A DNA stretch of 64,000 nt from Acidisoma sp. PAMC 29798 (GCF_030252425.1 NZ_CP126994.1:2537001-2601000), one strand, 5' to 3'; counted from the first letter of the stretch, positions 25,333 through 35,856 are shown. Notes: generated by a model from the sequence alone, not told the origin. Made by a program: numbers and translations.

Positions 25333-26583
25333 ATGACGCAGCCAGTGGACACGGATGCCGGCATGGGATCACCCGACCTGGGATCGAGATGGGTGACGCG
25401 GCCCCATCATCGGGCATGGCTCGAAACCCGCGCCGCTGCCCTGCTCGACCAGTTCCAATTCACATCCATCGATCCGGCCGGCGGCTTCTTCGACCTCGAC
25501 CTCGCAGGCCAGCCGCGACGGGACACGCCGATCCGCGAACTCGTTACGACGACCCGCCTTGTCCACTGCTTCGCGATCGGGCGGATGCTGGGCCGGCCGG
25601 GCGCAGACGCGATCATTCGCCACGGCCTCTCAGCACTGTGGGATCACCACCGTGACGCCGGGCGCGGCGGCTATCACTGGCAATTCGGCCCGGCATCGGA
25701 TGGCAGCAAACAGGCCTACGGCCATGCCTTCGTTCTCCTCGCCGCATCATCGGCCAAGATGGCGGGCTATACCGAGGCCGATCGCATACTGGCCGATGTT
25801 ACCGCAGTCATCACCGAGCGGTTCTGGGAGCCGGATCACGGCGCCTCGGCGGAGGAATTCGCCGCCGACTGGACCCCGATCAGCGGCTATCGCGGCCAAA
25901 ACGCGAATATGCATCTGACGGAGGCGCTGATGGCGGCCTTCGAGGCGACAAGGGATGTCACCTACCTCACGATGGCGGAGCAAATCGCCGATCTGATCAT
26001 CGGGCGCCTTGCCCGCGGCCATGGCTGGCGCGTGATCGAGCATTTCGATGCCGCGTGGCAGCCGGATATCGCGTATCGTGGCTCGGACATGTTTCGGCCG
26101 TTCGGCACCACCCCCGGTCACGCCTTGGAATGGTCCCGCCTTCTGAGCCAGCTTCACGTCCTGGGCGGTGAGCGCCTGCCCTGGCTGCCCCAAGCCGCAC
26201 GTGCGCTGTTCCGCCAAGCGGTCACGGACGGTTGGGATGAGGCTGCGGGTGGCTTCTACTACACCCTGGATTACCAAGGCGCCCCGCTCATTCGCGACCG
26301 CCTCTGGTGGCCGTGCTGCGAGGCGATCGCAGCCGCCGCCTTCCTCGGCGACCGCTCAGGCGATCCCTTTTACGAGACTTGGTACAGACGCGTATGGGAC
26401 TGGGTGGCCGTGCATCTGGCCGATCCTCTGAACGGTGGCTGGCATCCCGAGTTGGATGACAGCCTCATGCCTCGGCCACGCTTCTTTGTTGGCAAGCCCG
26501 ATATCTATCACCTGCTCCAAAGTCTGCTGATCCCGCTGTATCCCGCGCGCGGTAGTCTGGGACAGATGGCGCGGAGAGGCTAA
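25333..26583 (+). CDS. AGE-family sugar epimerase/isomerase (YihS/mannose isomerase-like)
   Basis: 416 residues of the N-acylglucosamine 2-epimerase (alpha6/alpha6 barrel) family. Recognisable segments are ELVTTTRLVHCFAIGRMLG, GYRGQNANMHLTEALMAAFEAT, TPGHALEWSRLL and the C-terminal FVGKPDIYHLLQSLLIPL. The two histidines in NANMHLTEA and GTTPGHALEW match the catalytic pair of AGE/YihS proteins. Likely interconverts a free aldose such as mannose with its ketose. ATG at 25333; the open frame upstream to 25165 is antisense to the DUF1345 gene. Confidence 0.88.
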   Translation: MTQPVDTDAGMGSPDLGSRWVTRPHHRAWLETRAAALLDQFQFTSIDPAGGFFDLDLAGQPRRDTPIRELVTTTRLVHCFAIGRMLGRPGADAIIRHGLSALWDHHRDAGRGGYHWQFGPASDGSKQAYGHAFVLLAASSAKMAGYTEADRILADVTAVITERFWEPDHGASAEEFAADWTPISGYRGQNANMHLTEALMAAFEATRDVTYLTMAEQIADLIIGRLARGHGWRVIEHFDAAWQPDIAYRGSDMFRPFGTTPGHALEWSRLLSQLHVLGGERLPWLPQAARALFRQAVTDGWDEAAGGFYYTLDYQGAPLIRDRLWWPCCEAIAAAAFLGDRSGDPFYETWYRRVWDWVAVHLADPLNGGWHPELDDSLMPRPRFFVGKPDIYHLLQSLLIPLYPARGSLGQMARRG

Positions 26584-26749
26584 CAAAACTCGCCTTTCGG
26601 TTGCATGTCTATTCGCTTGGGGCATCGCTGCACACGCATGCGATGAGCGGTCACAGCGTAAAAAACAAGTCTTGAAATGACGACGTTGTGAGCACATCTT
26701 TTGCCTCACGGATGGCCAGGACACCCTCACGCGAGCGGACGCGGATTTG

Positions 26750-27109
26750 ATGTGCATTCTCCTCGTCGAGGATGAATGGCTCATTCGCACCATCATGGCT
26801 GAAGAGTTGATGGATGCGGGCTTTGAAGTGACCTCCGCTGAGACGGGTGACGAGGCACTTGGCATGATGACGGTGTCGCCGTTCTTCAAAGTTCTCGTGA
26901 CTGATATCCACATGCCGGGTCGCACCGATGGGATTTCTCTTGCCCGCGTTGTGCGCGAGAGATTCCCTGCTGTACCAATCATCTACACAACCGGCCGACC
27001 GGATGCCTTAGGCAAAGCCGATCTTCCCGGTGGGCGCATATCAATGCTCGTGAAGCCCTATAAGCCGAGCCGATTGATCGAGGCTGTTCGGGCCGCACTC
27101 GCCGCTTGA
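26750..27109 (+). CDS. Stand-alone response-regulator receiver protein
   Basis: 119 residues, a complete CheY-like receiver and nothing else: acidic pocket E7/D8 (LLVEDEWLIR), phosphoacceptor D52 (VLVTDIHMPG), Thr in IIYTTGRPD (about residue 80) and K102 (MLVKPYKPSRL). No output domain and no adjacent kinase. The sequence resembles receivers of general-stress or hybrid-kinase systems (FixJ/CpdR-like). The 166 bases upstream (26584-26749) contain no gene. Confidence 0.9.
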   Translation: MCILLVEDEWLIRTIMAEELMDAGFEVTSAETGDEALGMMTVSPFFKVLVTDIHMPGRTDGISLARVVRERFPAVPIIYTTGRPDALGKADLPGGRISMLVKPYKPSRLIEAVRAALAA

Positions 27110-27241
27110 AGGCCGCGCTGGAGTGGCCCGATCATCCAGGTTCAGGTGACGTAGGCGGCTCGATTTGCGGGGGCTTTCCATTTTGGTTGCACTGCGGAAA
27201 GTACCTCCGCTATTTCAGTTCCCAAGTTCTGAAGAGGTTGA

Positions 27242-27664
27242 GCCTCGCCAGCGCCGGACACCACACCGTTCAAATGGGCGAGACACGCGATCGAGACGAG
27301 TCCCTATGATGGCGAAAACCACAATCACATCGCGGGGCTGCACCTCCAGCACGGTAATCTCGCGGCGGCAGAGGACGCGACCCTGAAGGGCATTGCGCTC
27401 TCCCCCCGCAATGTCGGAATGCTCCGGCGGATGAGCGATATCGCCATGCGCAGGGGCGACCTTGTGGTCGCGCGGGACTATGCCGAGCAGGCGATCGCCG
27501 CCAATCCTTTGGACGCCAATAGCCACAACAATGCCGCGACGGTTCTCTTGGCAGGTGGCGATGTGGCGCAAGCCACCATGGCGGCGCGGCGCGCATCGGA
27601 TCTTGCGCCGCAGCAGCTCGAGTTCGCGCGGCGGCTCGATTACTTGAACGCGATGGCTGAATAG
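27242..27664 (+). pseudogene. TPR-repeat protein fragment, probably 5'-truncated
   Basis: The frame is open from a TGA at 27239 to a stop at 27664. It reads as helical repeats of TPR character from about 27275 (WARHAIETSPYD, HLQHGNLAAAEDATLKGIALSP, MRRGDLVVARDYAEQAIAANP, VLLAGGDVAQATMAARRASDLAP). No ATG, GTG or TTG occurs until 27419, inside the repeats, so the protein either starts there (81 residues) or is the tail of a longer TPR protein whose 5' part is lost. The 130 bases before it, back to the receiver gene, show nothing recognisable. Confidence 0.55.
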
Positions 27665-27691
27665 GGCGCCAATAACCGAAAAGAATCGTCA

Positions 27692-27787
27692 CCCCCGGAC
27701 TTGATCCGGGGCCTACCCGTTAAAGCGCCCAAACGCCGTTGGGCCGCCGCATCGTCATCCCCCGATCAAGTCGGGCGATGACGATGC
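27692..27787. repeat. Alphaproteobacterial-type intergenic inverted repeats
   Basis: Two hairpins lie downstream of the TPR fragment and the convergent phaR: CCCCGGA-cttga-TCCGGGG (27693-27711), and GCATCGTCATC ... GATGACGATGC (27749-27759 with 27777-27787) enclosing CCCGATCAAGTCGGG. Both resemble the 'CCCCGGACTTGATCCGGGG' intergenic repeat frequent in alphaproteobacteria and could end transcription from both sides. Confidence 0.6.
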
Positions 27788-27798
27788 GGGGATGAGGA

Positions 27799-28470
27799 TT
27801 AATCGGCAGCCGTCTTGCTCTTCAAGGTCTTGATCTCGGGCGTCTCGGCAGCGACCTGGGCGCGGGTGTCGCGCAATTCCTTCTGGAGACGCGCAAGTTC
27901 ACCACGCAACACTGCAACCTCATGACCGAGATCGGGGGGAATGGCGTTGCTGGCACTGTCCACCGTTTCGGCCGGCACTTCAGTGCCACGATAGAAGGGG
28001 CTGAACAGGCTCATCGCCCGTTCGATCATCGCCATGTTCTGGCGGCCCATCTGCTCGATATCGAAGGGAAAGAGGTTGCCAACGGTCTGCTGCATCGTCT
28101 GGCGGAGCTGCTGCTGCTGGGCCGTGAAGCTCGCCATCGACTGCTCCAGATAGCGGGGCACCGCGCCCTGCATACTGTCGCCATAAAAGCCGATAAGGTT
28201 CCGCAAGAACGCTGTGGGCAGCAGGGCGCTGCCCTTGCTCTCTTCTTCGACAATGATCTGGGTCAGCACGCTGCGTGTGATGTCCTCGCCCGACTTCGCG
28301 TCATAGACGATGAAATCGCGACCCTCGCGCACCATCGTCGCCAGCGTGTCCAGCGTGATGTAGCTGGAACTCTCGGTATTATAGAGTCGCCTATTGGCGT
28401 ATTTTTTGACGACAACCGGCGGTTTGGCGGCGGCGTCCTGTGCGGAGGAGGTAATTTCAGGCTGCGGCAT
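27799..28470 (-). CDS. phaR: Polyhydroxyalkanoate synthesis repressor PhaR
   Basis: 223 residues. The N-terminal PHB/PHA accumulation DNA-binding domain KKYANRRLYNTESSSYITLDTLATMVREG (about residues 22-50) is diagnostic, followed by the PHB_acc regulatory region (LPTAFLRNLIGFYGDSMQ) and a Gln-rich helix. PhaR represses phasin and PHA genes and is released by binding to PHA granules. It diverges from the phaE-like/phaC genes with 133 bases between (28471-28603), a likely site of control. Confidence 0.95.
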   Translation of the reverse strand: MPQPEITSSAQDAAAKPPVVVKKYANRRLYNTESSSYITLDTLATMVREGRDFIVYDAKSGEDITRSVLTQIIVEEESKGSALLPTAFLRNLIGFYGDSMQGAVPRYLEQSMASFTAQQQQLRQTMQQTVGNLFPFDIEQMGRQNMAMIERAMSLFSPFYRGTEVPAETVDSASNAIPPDLGHEVAVLRGELARLQKELRDTRAQVAAETPEIKTLKSKTAAD

Positions 28471-28603
28471 CGTATGACCTCAGACTCGGCTGAACGTTGT
28501 AGCATAGACACCAAGGCACGGCGATAGCCTCTATTTCGCCTTATTGGTGGTGGCTCACACGCCAAACGGGCGACGTCTTGGCGTGCAGGAGTAGTGACAG
28601 GAC

Positions 28604-28996
28604 ATGGATGACGGCGACGCGCCACCGGCCGAGGATGATGACTTTCGTGCCCTGGCCGAGGATTGGATTGCCCTATGGCAAAGCGAAATAACGGCCTTCA
28701 TGACGGATCCGGAAACGCAGCACGCCTGGGGCGCGATGTTGGCGCTGTGGGCGAACGCCGCCCAGGCGATGGTGCGGCAAACGCCCAGTCGCGGCCATGA
28801 ATCCGCGCCCAAATCTGCCGGGACCCCTCATGCGCCGGGGCCCGCGGCCGTTGATGCTGCACCTGTCGCTCGCGATGATGAGATCGGCCGTCTCGAACGG
28901 CGCGTGGCCGAGCTTGAGCGCCACTTGGCCGAGCAGCGCCCAAGACCCGCTGGCGACCATCGTCGCCCGCATCGCCCAAGCCGGTCCAGGGGCTGA
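28604..28996 (+). CDS. Small PhaE-like putative PHA synthase partner
   Basis: 130 codons. The N-terminal half is acidic and Trp-rich (FRALAEDWIALWQSEITAFM, WGAMLALWANAAQAM), and a leucine-zipper-like helix follows (RDDEIGRLERRVAELERHLAEQ, about residues 89-110). That combination recalls the PhaE subunit of class III synthases in miniature. After HLAEQ the reading becomes Arg/Pro-rich (RPRPAGDHRRPHRPSRSRG), probably non-conserved or an artefact, because phaC coding begins there in the +1 frame. It overlaps phaC. Not a recognised named gene. Confidence 0.55.
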   Translation: MDDGDAPPAEDDDFRALAEDWIALWQSEITAFMTDPETQHAWGAMLALWANAAQAMVRQTPSRGHESAPKSAGTPHAPGPAAVDAAPVARDDEIGRLERRVAELERHLAEQRPRPAGDHRRPHRPSRSRG

Positions 28997-30023
28997 CGCC
29001 CGCTTCGCCCAGGCGTTGCTGACAGAAACCTGGGCGCAGGACCGCGCCTTCCTCGCCGGGATCGCGGCCTATCGCCGCCATCCCTATCGACGCGCGATGG
29101 AAGAGCCCACGGCGCGCTGGCGCGAAGGCACCACCACGCTGCTGGACTACGCGCCGGACAGCGACGGGCCGCTCATCCTCGTCGTGCCGAGCCTGATCAA
29201 CCGCGCCACCATCCTCGACCTCATGCCCGGTAAGTCCCTGATGCGCTACCTCGCCGCACAGGGTCTGCGCCCGCTGCTGCTCGATTGGGATACGCCGGGC
29301 GAGATGGAGCGGCGGTTCACGCTGACCGACTATATTGCCGGCCGGCTTGAGCGGGCGCTGCTTTCCATCAGGCGGCCGGTCATTCTCGTCGGCTATTGCA
29401 TGGGCGGCTTGCTGACGCTGGCGGCGGCGCTGCGACGGCCCGATCTGGTGCGTGGTCTGGCGCTGCTCGCCACGCCTTGGGATTTTCACGCCGAGGACGC
29501 GGATCGCGCGCGCTCCCTCACGGGTCTTCTCCCGGTAATCGAAACCGCCATGAGCGTGACGGGAACCTTGGCCACCGACCTGTTGCAGATGCTGTTCGCC
29601 TGCCTGGACCCTTTCGACACACCCCATAAATATCGGGGCTTCGCGCGGCTGGACCAGCAAGGTGCGCCGGCGCGGCTGTTCGTCGCAATCGAGGATTGGC
29701 TGAATGACGGCGTGCCCCTCGCCGCCCCCGTCGCCCGCACCTGCCTGGGCGAATGGTACGGCCAGAACACGACGGCGCGCGGGCTTTGGACCGTCGCGGG
29801 CGCGGTGGTCGATCCGGCGGCGGTGACCCAGCCCACCTTCATCGCCATCCCCAACCGGGACCGCATCGTGCCCCCCGGTTCGGCGCGGCCCCTGGCCGAT
29901 CTCATTCCCCGCGCCACGCTGCATCAGCCGGCCGCCGGGCATGTCGGCATGGCGGCGGGCAGCCGGGCGGAGCGCGAACTGTGGCGGCCGCTGCGCGATT
30001 GGTGCCGCAGCATAGAAGGCTGA
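28875..30023 (+). CDS. phaC: Class-III-like PHA synthase PhaC (alpha/beta hydrolase fold)
   Basis: Roughly 360-380 residues depending on start. The lipase-like box has Cys as nucleophile (GYCMGG), and Asp (PNRDRIVPP) and His (AGHVGMAAG) complete the PHA-synthase triad. VVPSLINRATILDLMPGKSLMRYL and LLLDWDTPGE closely follow the class III PhaC pattern. It polymerises (R)-3-hydroxyacyl-CoA. Convincing coding starts near 28942 (AQDPLATIVARIAQ); candidate starts are ATG 28797, ATG 28875/28878 and TTG 28914, none with a clear ribosome site. PhaE-like ORF upstream, phaA downstream. Confidence 0.85.
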   Translation: MMRSAVSNGAWPSLSATWPSSAQDPLATIVARIAQAGPGADARFAQALLTETWAQDRAFLAGIAAYRRHPYRRAMEEPTARWREGTTTLLDYAPDSDGPLILVVPSLINRATILDLMPGKSLMRYLAAQGLRPLLLDWDTPGEMERRFTLTDYIAGRLERALLSIRRPVILVGYCMGGLLTLAAALRRPDLVRGLALLATPWDFHAEDADRARSLTGLLPVIETAMSVTGTLATDLLQMLFACLDPFDTPHKYRGFARLDQQGAPARLFVAIEDWLNDGVPLAAPVARTCLGEWYGQNTTARGLWTVAGAVVDPAAVTQPTFIAIPNRDRIVPPGSARPLADLIPRATLHQPAAGHVGMAAGSRAERELWRPLRDWCRSIEG

Positions 30024-30104
30024 CCAGGTTTTCGGTTCGGCATATGGCCGATCGCCGAGCAGCGTCCTACATCTTCGAGACCAAAAAATTTCGGGAGCAT
30101 CGCC

Positions 30105-31277
30105 ATGGACGACATCGTCATCGTCTCCGCCGCACGGACACCGGTGGGCAGCTTTAACGGCGCCTTCTCAACCGTCCCCGCCCATACCCTCGGCATGATC
30201 GCCATAAAGGCAGCACTGGAGCGGGCCGGCATCTCGGCAGACGAAATCGACGAGGTCATCCTCGGCCAGGTGCTGACCGCCGGTCAGGGCCAGAACCCGG
30301 CCCGCCAGGCCGCCATCCTCGCCGGCATTCCCGAAGGCCGCACCGCCTTCGGCATCAATCAGGTCTGCGGGTCCGGCCTGCGGGCGGTGGCCCTCGCGGC
30401 CCAGCAGATCCAGACCGGGCAGAGCGATATCGTCATCGCCGGCGGCCAGGAAAGCATGAGCCTGTCGACCCACTGCGCCTATCTGCGCGCCGGCACGAAG
30501 ATGGGCGATCTCGGCCTGGTCGATACCATGATCAAGGACGGGCTATGGGATGCCTTCAATGGCTACCACATGGGCACCACGGCCGAGAATGTCGCGACCC
30601 AGTTCCAGATCACGCGCCAGCAGCAGGATGACTTCGCCGTCGCGTCCCAGACCAAGGCGAGCGCGGCGCAGAAGGCCGGCCGCTTTACCGATGAGATCGC
30701 GCCCGTCACCGTGAAGGGCCGCAAAGGCGACACGGTCGTCAGTGAGGATGAATATATCCGCCACGATTCCTCCGCGGAGAGCATGGCCAAACTGCGCCCC
30801 GCCTTCAGCAAGGACGGCACGGTCACCGCCGGCAATGCCTCCGGCCTCAATGACGGCGCGGCCGTGCTCATTGTCATGTCCGCGACGGAAGCAGCCCGCC
30901 GGGGCCTCACGCCCCTCGCCCGCATCGCCTCCTTCGCGACGGCCGGCGTCGATCCCAAGGTGATGGGCACGGGGCCGATCGCGGCCTCACCCAAGGCGCT
31001 GACCCGCGCCGGCTGGAAGGTCGCCGACCTCGATCTCGTCGAGGCGAATGAGGCCTTCGCCGCGCAGGCCTGTGCCGTCAACCAGCAGATGGGCTGGGAT
31101 CCGGCAAAGGTGAACGTCAATGGCGGCGCCATCGCCATCGGCCACCCCATCGGCGCCTCGGGCGCGCGGGTGCTGACGACGCTGCTGCATGAGATGCGCA
31201 AGCGCGACGCCCATAAGGGCCTCGCCACGCTCTGCATCGGCGGCGGCATGGGCGTTGCCATGTGCGTCGAACGCTAG
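30105..31277 (+). CDS. phaA: Acetyl-CoA C-acetyltransferase (beta-ketothiolase)
   Basis: Condenses two acetyl-CoA to acetoacetyl-CoA, the first step of polyhydroxybutyrate synthesis. 390 residues with acyl-accepting C88 ([11 protein letters not shown]), the [11 protein letters not shown] histidine block and [13 protein letters not shown] with the proton-shuttling Cys. Length and motifs are complete. It lies 81 bases after phaC on the same strand, and phaB (acetoacetyl-CoA reductase) is not adjacent. Good ribosome site (GGGAG, 8 bases upstream). Confidence 0.95.
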   Translation: MDDIVIVSAARTPVGSFNGAFSTVPAHTLGMIAIKAALERAGISADEIDEVILGQVLTAGQGQNPARQAAILAGIPEGRTAFGINQVCGSGLRAVALAAQQIQTGQSDIVIAGGQESMSLSTHCAYLRAGTKMGDLGLVDTMIKDGLWDAFNGYHMGTTAENVATQFQITRQQQDDFAVASQTKASAAQKAGRFTDEIAPVTVKGRKGDTVVSEDEYIRHDSSAESMAKLRPAFSKDGTVTAGNASGLNDGAAVLIVMSATEAARRGLTPLARIASFATAGVDPKVMGTGPIAASPKALTRAGWKVADLDLVEANEAFAAQACAVNQQMGWDPAKVNVNGGAIAIGHPIGASGARVLTTLLHEMRKRDAHKGLATLCIGGGMGVAMCVER

Positions 31278-32573
<1,296 letters not shown>

Positions 32574-32581
32574 GTCAGGCG

Positions 32582-33784
32582 ATGCCCGCACTCGCCGCGC
32601 GGCTCGGTCGCGCGGAAACGGCCGCCGCCGTGCTGATGTCCACGCGTGCGCGGGAGATGCGCGCCGCCGGGCATGACGTCATCTCTCTCGCGATCGGTGA
32701 GCCGGATTTTCCGACCCCGCCGGTCGCGATCGAGGCCGCCCATCGCGCGGCGCTGGATGGACTGACGAAATATCCGCCCGTCGATGGCACGGCCGCCCTC
32801 AAGGCGGCGGTGCAGCGGAAATTTCAGCGTGACCAGAGGCTCGATTTCCCGCTCAACCAGATCATGGTGAGCAATGGCGGCAAGCAGGCGATCTTCAACG
32901 CCTTCGCGGCGACCCTCGATGAGGGTGATGAGGTGGTTATCCCCTCACCCTATTGGTCATCCTATGCCTTGACCGCGCAACTTCTCGGCGGCGTTTCGGT
33001 GCTGGTGTCCTGCCCCGAGAATAACGGCTTTCGTTTGCGGCCTGAGGATCTGGACGCGGCGATCACCTCCCGCACCAAATGGGTGGTGTTGAATTCACCC
33101 AACAATCCGACCGGCGCCGCCTATGACGCCGCGCAACTGGGTGCCTTGGCGGCGGTGCTGCGAAAGCATCCGCAGGTCTGGATTTTCTCAGACGAGATCT
33201 ACGAACATCTTCGCTATGATGGTTTGGGCTCGGTCAGTCTCGCGGCTGTGGCACCGGACCTTGTGGACCGCATTCTCGTCATGTCCGGCGTGTCGAAGAG
33301 CTATGCCATGACCGGCTGGCGGATCGGTTTCTGCGGCGGGCCATTGGCCCTGATCCGCGCCATGACGGTGATCCAAAGCCATGCGACGGCTGGCATTTCA
33401 ACCATCGGCCAGGCGGCGGCGGCGGCCGTGCTCGACGCCCCGCAGGACGTGGTAACCGAGATGGTCACGGCCTATCACCGTCGCCGCGATCTGGTGGTGG
33501 GATTGCTGCGCCAGGCGCCAGGCCTGACTTGCGCCGTGCCCGAGGGCGCCTTCTATGTCTTTCCCTCCGTCGCTGGCTGCATCGGCAAGCGCAGCGCGGG
33601 TGGCCGGATGATCGACACGGACCGCGATTTCGCGATGGCTTTGCTGGAGGAGACCTATGTCGCCCTGGTCCATGGCGGCGCCTTCGGCATGAGCCCACAC
33701 GTACGCATCAGCTACGCGACGGACGATGCGTCCCTGATCGAAGCCTGTGCGCGGATCAAGGGGTTTTGCGAGGGGCTGGATTGA
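32582..33784 (+). CDS. Class I PLP aminotransferase, tandem paralogue copy 2
   Basis: 400 residues, collinear with copy 1 without indels up to the Schiff-base K239 ([17 protein letters not shown]). Also has AIGEPDFPTP, NSPNNPTGAAY and IFSDEIYEHL. The N-terminal arm and several substrate-side loops (SHATAGISTIG against [11 protein letters not shown]) differ. ATG 8 bases after the copy 1 stop, so co-transcribed. Ends CARIKGFCEGLD, mirroring copy 1. Confidence 0.92.
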   Translation: MPALAARLGRAETAAAVLMSTRAREMRAAGHDVISLAIGEPDFPTPPVAIEAAHRAALDGLTKYPPVDGTAALKAAVQRKFQRDQRLDFPLNQIMVSNGGKQAIFNAFAATLDEGDEVVIPSPYWSSYALTAQLLGGVSVLVSCPENNGFRLRPEDLDAAITSRTKWVVLNSPNNPTGAAYDAAQLGALAAVLRKHPQVWIFSDEIYEHLRYDGLGSVSLAAVAPDLVDRILVMSGVSKSYAMTGWRIGFCGGPLALIRAMTVIQSHATAGISTIGQAAAAAVLDAPQDVVTEMVTAYHRRRDLVVGLLRQAPGLTCAVPEGAFYVFPSVAGCIGKRSAGGRMIDTDRDFAMALLEETYVALVHGGAFGMSPHVRISYATDDASLIEACARIKGFCEGLD

Positions 33785-33789
33785 CGCCT

Positions 33790-34785
33790 TCATGGTGCCG
33801 ACAGTGACTTCAGGAAGAACGCGACGATCGCATCGTTAAACTGGTGATGAAATCGGGCGCGGTCAAAGCCCGGAGGATCGACGCACACCATCTCCCAAAT
33901 CTTCGGAAGAGCCAGTCTCAGCTTCGGGTTACATGGCTGCATAAACGCGAAGTGGCCGGCGCCATCGACCCTATGGAAGTCGGGAGGTCGCGGTAGCGCC
34001 CGTCGAACGATGGCCGTGTTCGAGCGATAGGGGACGTTGCGGTCCTCCGATGCCGCCCAGAGCTGCACCGGGACAGTGACATGAGCCAGCGCGTCGCCCC
34101 CGAATGCAAAACCGAATCCCGGCGCCACCACCACGGCGGCCATGATCCGCGGATCGTGGACCCAATCACGCGCAGTGTGACGGCCCTTTGACGTCCCAAG
34201 CGTGCAGGCGAACTCACTGGGATCGGCGGCACAATGCGCCGCTGCGGCGGCCATATCCGGGACACCACCGATCGACACCAAGGCGGTGTAGGCGCCCGCG
34301 GAGAAGCCGAATATCCCGATGCGCTTGGGGTCGAGCCGATCATGGTCGGACCAATGGCCGAGCATATAGTCGATGACGCGGCTGATATGCCTGGGGCGAT
34401 CGACCATCCATCTGCTGGCGGGTGCAGTTTCGTCAAAGCGATTATCGCCGGTATGGGTCACGGCCACCGCCACGAAGCCCGCCTCAGCGAGCGCGAAGGC
34501 TGTATCGGCATGTCCTCCCAGCCAACCGCCCTTGCCGTGCGAGATGATAACGAGCGGCAGGTGATGACCCGACACGCTGCCGTTCAGTGCGAGTGCCTGA
34601 TGAACCAGTGCGTTCGGTTCCGCCGGCGCGGGGACATCACTCGGATACCAAATGCCCACGGCCAGTGGCGCGAAAGGTGGATCGGGAACAGTGGTAGTCT
34701 GAAATCCGACAGCACCGGCCGGTCGAACGAACAGCGCGGTCGTGCAGATGAGGAGTATGATGAAACGTCGCATACGATGGGTCAT
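33790..34785 (-). CDS. Secreted alpha/beta hydrolase, dienelactone-hydrolase-like (COG4188)
   Basis: 331 residues with a signal peptide (MRRFIILLICTTALFVRPAGA). Complete hydrolase elements: oxyanion/strand motif VIISHGKGG, nucleophile S162 in GFSAG, acid in WAASEDRNVPY and histidine in GAGHFAFM. Related periplasmic proteins are annotated as predicted dienelactone hydrolases or acetylhydrolases. Starts 6 bases after the stop of an inactive-looking paralogue in the same operon. The substrate is unknown. Confidence 0.87.
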   Translation of the reverse strand: MTHRMRRFIILLICTTALFVRPAGAVGFQTTTVPDPPFAPLAVGIWYPSDVPAPAEPNALVHQALALNGSVSGHHLPLVIISHGKGGWLGGHADTAFALAEAGFVAVAVTHTGDNRFDETAPASRWMVDRPRHISRVIDYMLGHWSDHDRLDPKRIGIFGFSAGAYTALVSIGGVPDMAAAAAHCAADPSEFACTLGTSKGRHTARDWVHDPRIMAAVVVAPGFGFAFGGDALAHVTVPVQLWAASEDRNVPYRSNTAIVRRALPRPPDFHRVDGAGHFAFMQPCNPKLRLALPKIWEMVCVDPPGFDRARFHHQFNDAIVAFFLKSLSAP

Positions 34786-34791
34786 GTCGTG

Positions 34792-35856
34792 CTAATCGGC
34801 TGCGAAGTCGGAGCGAAATATCGCGCCAACACTCTGCGCAAGCGCTGCATGAATCAGTGCGCGAGTCCGTCCGCCCTTTGTGTCGTCACAGATCGCTTCC
34901 TCCCCAGTCTCTCTTAGTCTGGCGGACGCTCCCGGCTTGCACTCTGGAAAGGCACTATACTGGAGGGCATCGAACAGGACCGCGTATCGGGCCTGCGGGA
35001 TGAAGCGTGTCAGCCCTTCCGCGTTCAGACCCGGCCACATCGTGCCAGGGTTGCCCAGGTTGATGAGGCCGACCGGGATCGAAATATGCGCAAGGCTCCT
35101 CGGCGTGAAACTGCGACTGAATTCTGGATCGATCACGACGATCGCCTTGATGCGCGTATCGAAATTTGAACGGCCAAGCTGGGGAAGACGGACGGTATGC
35201 AGATCGAGACCCGCTTTGCGGAAACGACCGCAATCCACACCGACGCCGCCTGCGTCACAAGACGCTCTGACACGCGCATCATCCAGCAGTCCGCCCGCGA
35301 GAGACAGCGCGGCCGTGCCACCAATCTGAAAGCCCAATACACCGATCTGGTTCTGATCGATCCGGGTGGACAGAGCGCCGTCGCCCAAAATTCCCGTCAA
35401 CGCCGCTGAAACATCCGCCGGACGGAGCCAGAGTTCGGGCAAGGTTTGCGCGTCTGTCAGGCGCGTGGGGTCCGGTTGGCGCAGCATTGCGACCATGAAC
35501 CCGCCGGCCGCAAGGCGGGACGCCATCCATGCGCCGATATTGGCGCCGGACCGCAACCCGCCCTGCGACAGGATGATCAGCGGCCAGCGCCCTTTCGCCA
35601 TGGCAGCTCCGGCCAAGGCAGCTGTCCCCTGGAATAACGGGCTGCCAACGCCGACGAGGATGCTCCGGCCCGGTCCAGTCGCCGGATACCAGAGGGTGAC
35701 ATCTATGTCGGCACCGCGTTCCGGGACGGAAACTGCGATGATCTTCACCCCGACGACCGCGCCTTGATTAGATGGCGGCGCCGCCGCGACCGCCGCATTT
35801 CCGGCAACGGACAGCGCGAGGATTAAAACAAGCATTAAGGCGGGGCACCACGTCAT
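34792..35856 (-). CDS. Secreted alpha/beta-hydrolase paralogue lacking catalytic residues
   Basis: 354 residues from ATG 35856 (GAGG 7 bases upstream), with a signal peptide (LMLVLILALSVAGNAAVAAA). It is collinear with the downstream hydrolase (WPLIILSQGG against LPLVIISHGKGG; IGVLGFQIGGTAAL against IGIFGFSAGAYTAL), but the nucleophile Ser is Gln (Q177), the oxyanion HG is QG, the acid segment is LINLGNPGTM and the His segment FDALQYSAF. All catalytic positions are lost while the fold pattern and cysteines persist, suggesting a pseudoenzyme or binding/regulatory partner. First gene of a two-gene operon, divergent from an AraC regulator. Confidence 0.82.
   Translation of the reverse strand: MTWCPALMLVLILALSVAGNAAVAAAPPSNQGAVVGVKIIAVSVPERGADIDVTLWYPATGPGRSILVGVGSPLFQGTAALAGAAMAKGRWPLIILSQGGLRSGANIGAWMASRLAAGGFMVAMLRQPDPTRLTDAQTLPELWLRPADVSAALTGILGDGALSTRIDQNQIGVLGFQIGGTAALSLAGGLLDDARVRASCDAGGVGVDCGRFRKAGLDLHTVRLPQLGRSNFDTRIKAIVVIDPEFSRSFTPRSLAHISIPVGLINLGNPGTMWPGLNAEGLTRFIPQARYAVLFDALQYSAFPECKPGASARLRETGEEAICDDTKGGRTRALIHAALAQSVGAIFRSDFAAD

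Noticed and set aside
28698-29942. 414-codon frame antisense to phaC
   Set aside because: Arg/Gly/Gln-rich shadow of phaC with no domain signal.
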